Positions 1-64,000 of a DNA stretch of 64,000 nt are shown here, in pieces. The stretch spans positions 99,681 to 163,680 of the forward strand of contig JAOPHQ010000610.1 of the NCBI GenBank assembly GCA_030340625.1. The letters are read 5' to 3'. The position numbers and the translations under genes were made by a program. Position 1 is the stretch's first letter. Each line of letters starts with the position of its first letter. The DNA is from Merluccius polli. Its lineage: Eukaryota > Chordata > Actinopteri > Gadiformes > Merlucciidae. The notes under the pieces are model-generated. The model was not told the DNA's origin. It did no database searches and saw only the letters and a program-made list of their open reading frames with translations.

Positions 1-509
1 TCTCACTGTGTCTGTCTGTCTGTCTGTCTAGCTGTCTGTCTGTCTGTCTACTGTTTAAAAAAATACATAAATCAGTTCTGATTGAAGACTACTTATTTTA
101 AGCATTCCAGGCAGAAACATGTGAGCCTCTTTTTCAGGTGTCTTGGCTGTGTCATGATAACTATTACCTCAGGACTGTCATGTTGAAGGCTTAAATACGC
201 CGACGGCATGTATTTGGCTAAAAAAAACAACATTTTTCCTCATATTTGACCACAAACCGGCTAATTCTGTGGCGGCGACCCGCTCACTTTCTCCCTAGCT
301 TGGGTGTGCGTATAAATCTTTAAAGCTAACTGGCAATGGACGTTTTAATCTCATGTCCCTTCACTTTAATGGGATCCTGTGCATTCAGGGAGTGTCATGA
401 CACATATGGTACATGTGACGTTGATGTATGTAAAGTCAATGCCTTGGTGCCTGACCCCCCCCCCCCACACACACACACACACTCAGTACCTGATGTGATG
501 TGTTTCCAT
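1..509. other. Upstream flank, no gene seen
   Basis: Begins with an imperfect (TGTC)n tract (~8-50), continues as AT-rich single-copy-looking DNA, and ends with a short C run plus (CA)n (~452-484). No coding signal continues from a neighbouring gene. Confidence 0.6.
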
Positions 510-738
510 TCAGAATCGACATGACCGTTTCCCTGTCGACTGGACACCCCATCCGCGAGGGATATCAGCCCGGCTTGGTTTGTGGACACGGCGCCGCTGG
601 GATGAGATAATACAGCTCGTCTTGGCCGCTTCATCCTGCTGCTACACAAAGCCCCGTGGCACCACCTGTAACCCCCTGAGACCCCTCCCCTGCTAGCCCC
701 GCCCCCCGACCCCCCCCCCCCCCCCCGCGGCGACAACC
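510..738 (+). promoter_or_regulatory. GC/CpG-rich 5' leader and likely core promoter area of man1a2
   Basis: Composition shifts from AT-rich (before ~500) to GC-rich with many CpG up to and through exon 1, as in a CpG-island promoter. A run of 17 C at 710-726 lies 12 bases before the ATG. The transcription start cannot be placed: a TTCCATTCAG at 504-513 could be the acceptor of a leader exon, or the leader may be continuous with exon 1. Confidence 0.45.
521..610 (+). other. Possible upstream ORF (29 codons)
   Basis: An ATG at 521 opens a 29-codon frame ending in TAA at 608-610, 128 bases before the main start codon. It matters only if the mRNA 5' leader includes it. Context GACATGACC has G at -3 and A at +4, so it would be moderately readable. 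No homology is recognised. Confidence 0.25.
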
Positions 739-63443
<62,705 letters not shown>

Positions 63444-63463
63444 GTGAGGTCACTAACACGCGC

Positions 63464-63500
<37 letters not shown>

Positions 63501-64000
63501 TCTGTGTAAATAATGCATCCCAGGCTGAGCTCCTTTTTAAGTAAATGTAGCTTGTAGCTGACAGAACAACTAGGTCGGAGGGGAGAGAGGGAGACACACA
63601 ACACAGAGAGAGAGAGAGAGAGAGTGAGAGGGCAAAGAGACCTACAACATACATAAATAGAGAGAGGAGGGGAGAGAGACGTACAACAGACCGAAAGAGA
63701 GCAGGGAAAGAGACCTACAACAGACAGAAAGAGAGAGAGAGGGGGGAGAGAGAGACATAAAGAGAGAGGGTTATACAACACAGACCGGGGAGAGAGACAT
63801 ACATTGCACCTCCAAGGCACTCTGTCTGCCTATTCGATCCCATCTAATGCTGAGATTTCAATCACCAGTGAAATGTACCCAAAATGCTCTTTTTTTTCCT
63901 GACACGGCCGCGGTGGAGGAAGGGCTGTTATTGTGTTCGCCGGTAATGACGACGAAAACGTAATCACGTTACGCTGTGTGACAGCAGATCTTTTTTTACA
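63444..64000 (+). other. man1a2 intron 11, start only
   Basis: Begins GTGAGG. (GT)n at 63467-63497, then GA-rich degenerate repeats (~63575-63790). It runs off the window. Confidence 0.85.
63467..63497. repeat. (GT)n just downstream of exon 11 donor
   Basis: GT dinucleotides beginning 23 bases after the donor. Confidence 0.93.

Noticed and set aside
310..318. TATA-like GTATAAATC upstream of exon 1
   Set aside because: About 420 bases before the ATG in AT-rich sequence and not tied to any start-site evidence; CpG-type promoters usually lack TATA.

Overview
The window is vertebrate nuclear DNA, almost certainly from a teleost fish. It holds one protein-coding gene, on the + strand: man1a2, encoding Golgi mannosyl-oligosaccharide alpha-1,2-mannosidase IB (GH47). 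The call rests on eleven exons whose translations join without a frame break into 567 codons of a MAN1A2-type protein: a short cytosolic tail, one signal-anchor, a charged stem and most of the catalytic domain. All eleven donors and all eleven phase matches are consistent. The start codon is at 739. The last visible exon ends at 63443, and the final ~75 codons (probably two exons) lie beyond 64000. No second gene was found on either strand.

Layout: 1-738 is upstream sequence and 5' leader, becoming GC/CpG-rich after ~540, with a 17-base C run just before the ATG. Introns 1-4 (20.4, 13.5, 11.8 and 5.6 kb) carry most of the length; introns 5-10 are compact (115 bp to 3.2 kb), so exons 5-11 cluster between 52.8 and 63.4 kb. 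The introns are packed with very long (CA/TG)n and (GA/CT)n microsatellites, homopolymer C/G runs and several minisatellites. Such density fits teleosts and is reminiscent of gadiform (cod-like) genomes, but that finer placement is inference. Non-autonomous DNA transposon remnants are also present: two hAT-like families (ends GGGCTGGGCGATAT and GGGCTGCAACGATT), a third hAT-like element nested inside one of them with a perfect 8-bp target duplication, a TTAA-flanked inverted-repeat element, and palindromic MITE-like units near 31.3-31.7 kb.

The most unusual structure is at the start of intron 10. The 3' end of exon 10 together with its splice donor has been drawn into a tandem array: first a 23-bp minisatellite whose every unit repeats the donor (AGGTAACA), then at least five degenerate copies of the last ~27 coding bases of the exon, each ending where a donor would be, arranged with a ~154-bp higher-order period. 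Several other splice sites also sit directly against microsatellites (exon 6 acceptor in (TC)n; exons 7 and 10 near C19/C21 runs; exon 9 near (TCCC)n; exons 2, 5 and 11 donors followed by (GT)n).

Biology: the encoded enzyme is a calcium-dependent, inverting type II Golgi membrane mannosidase that trims Man8-9GlcNAc2 N-glycans toward Man5GlcNAc2, ahead of complex and hybrid glycan synthesis.
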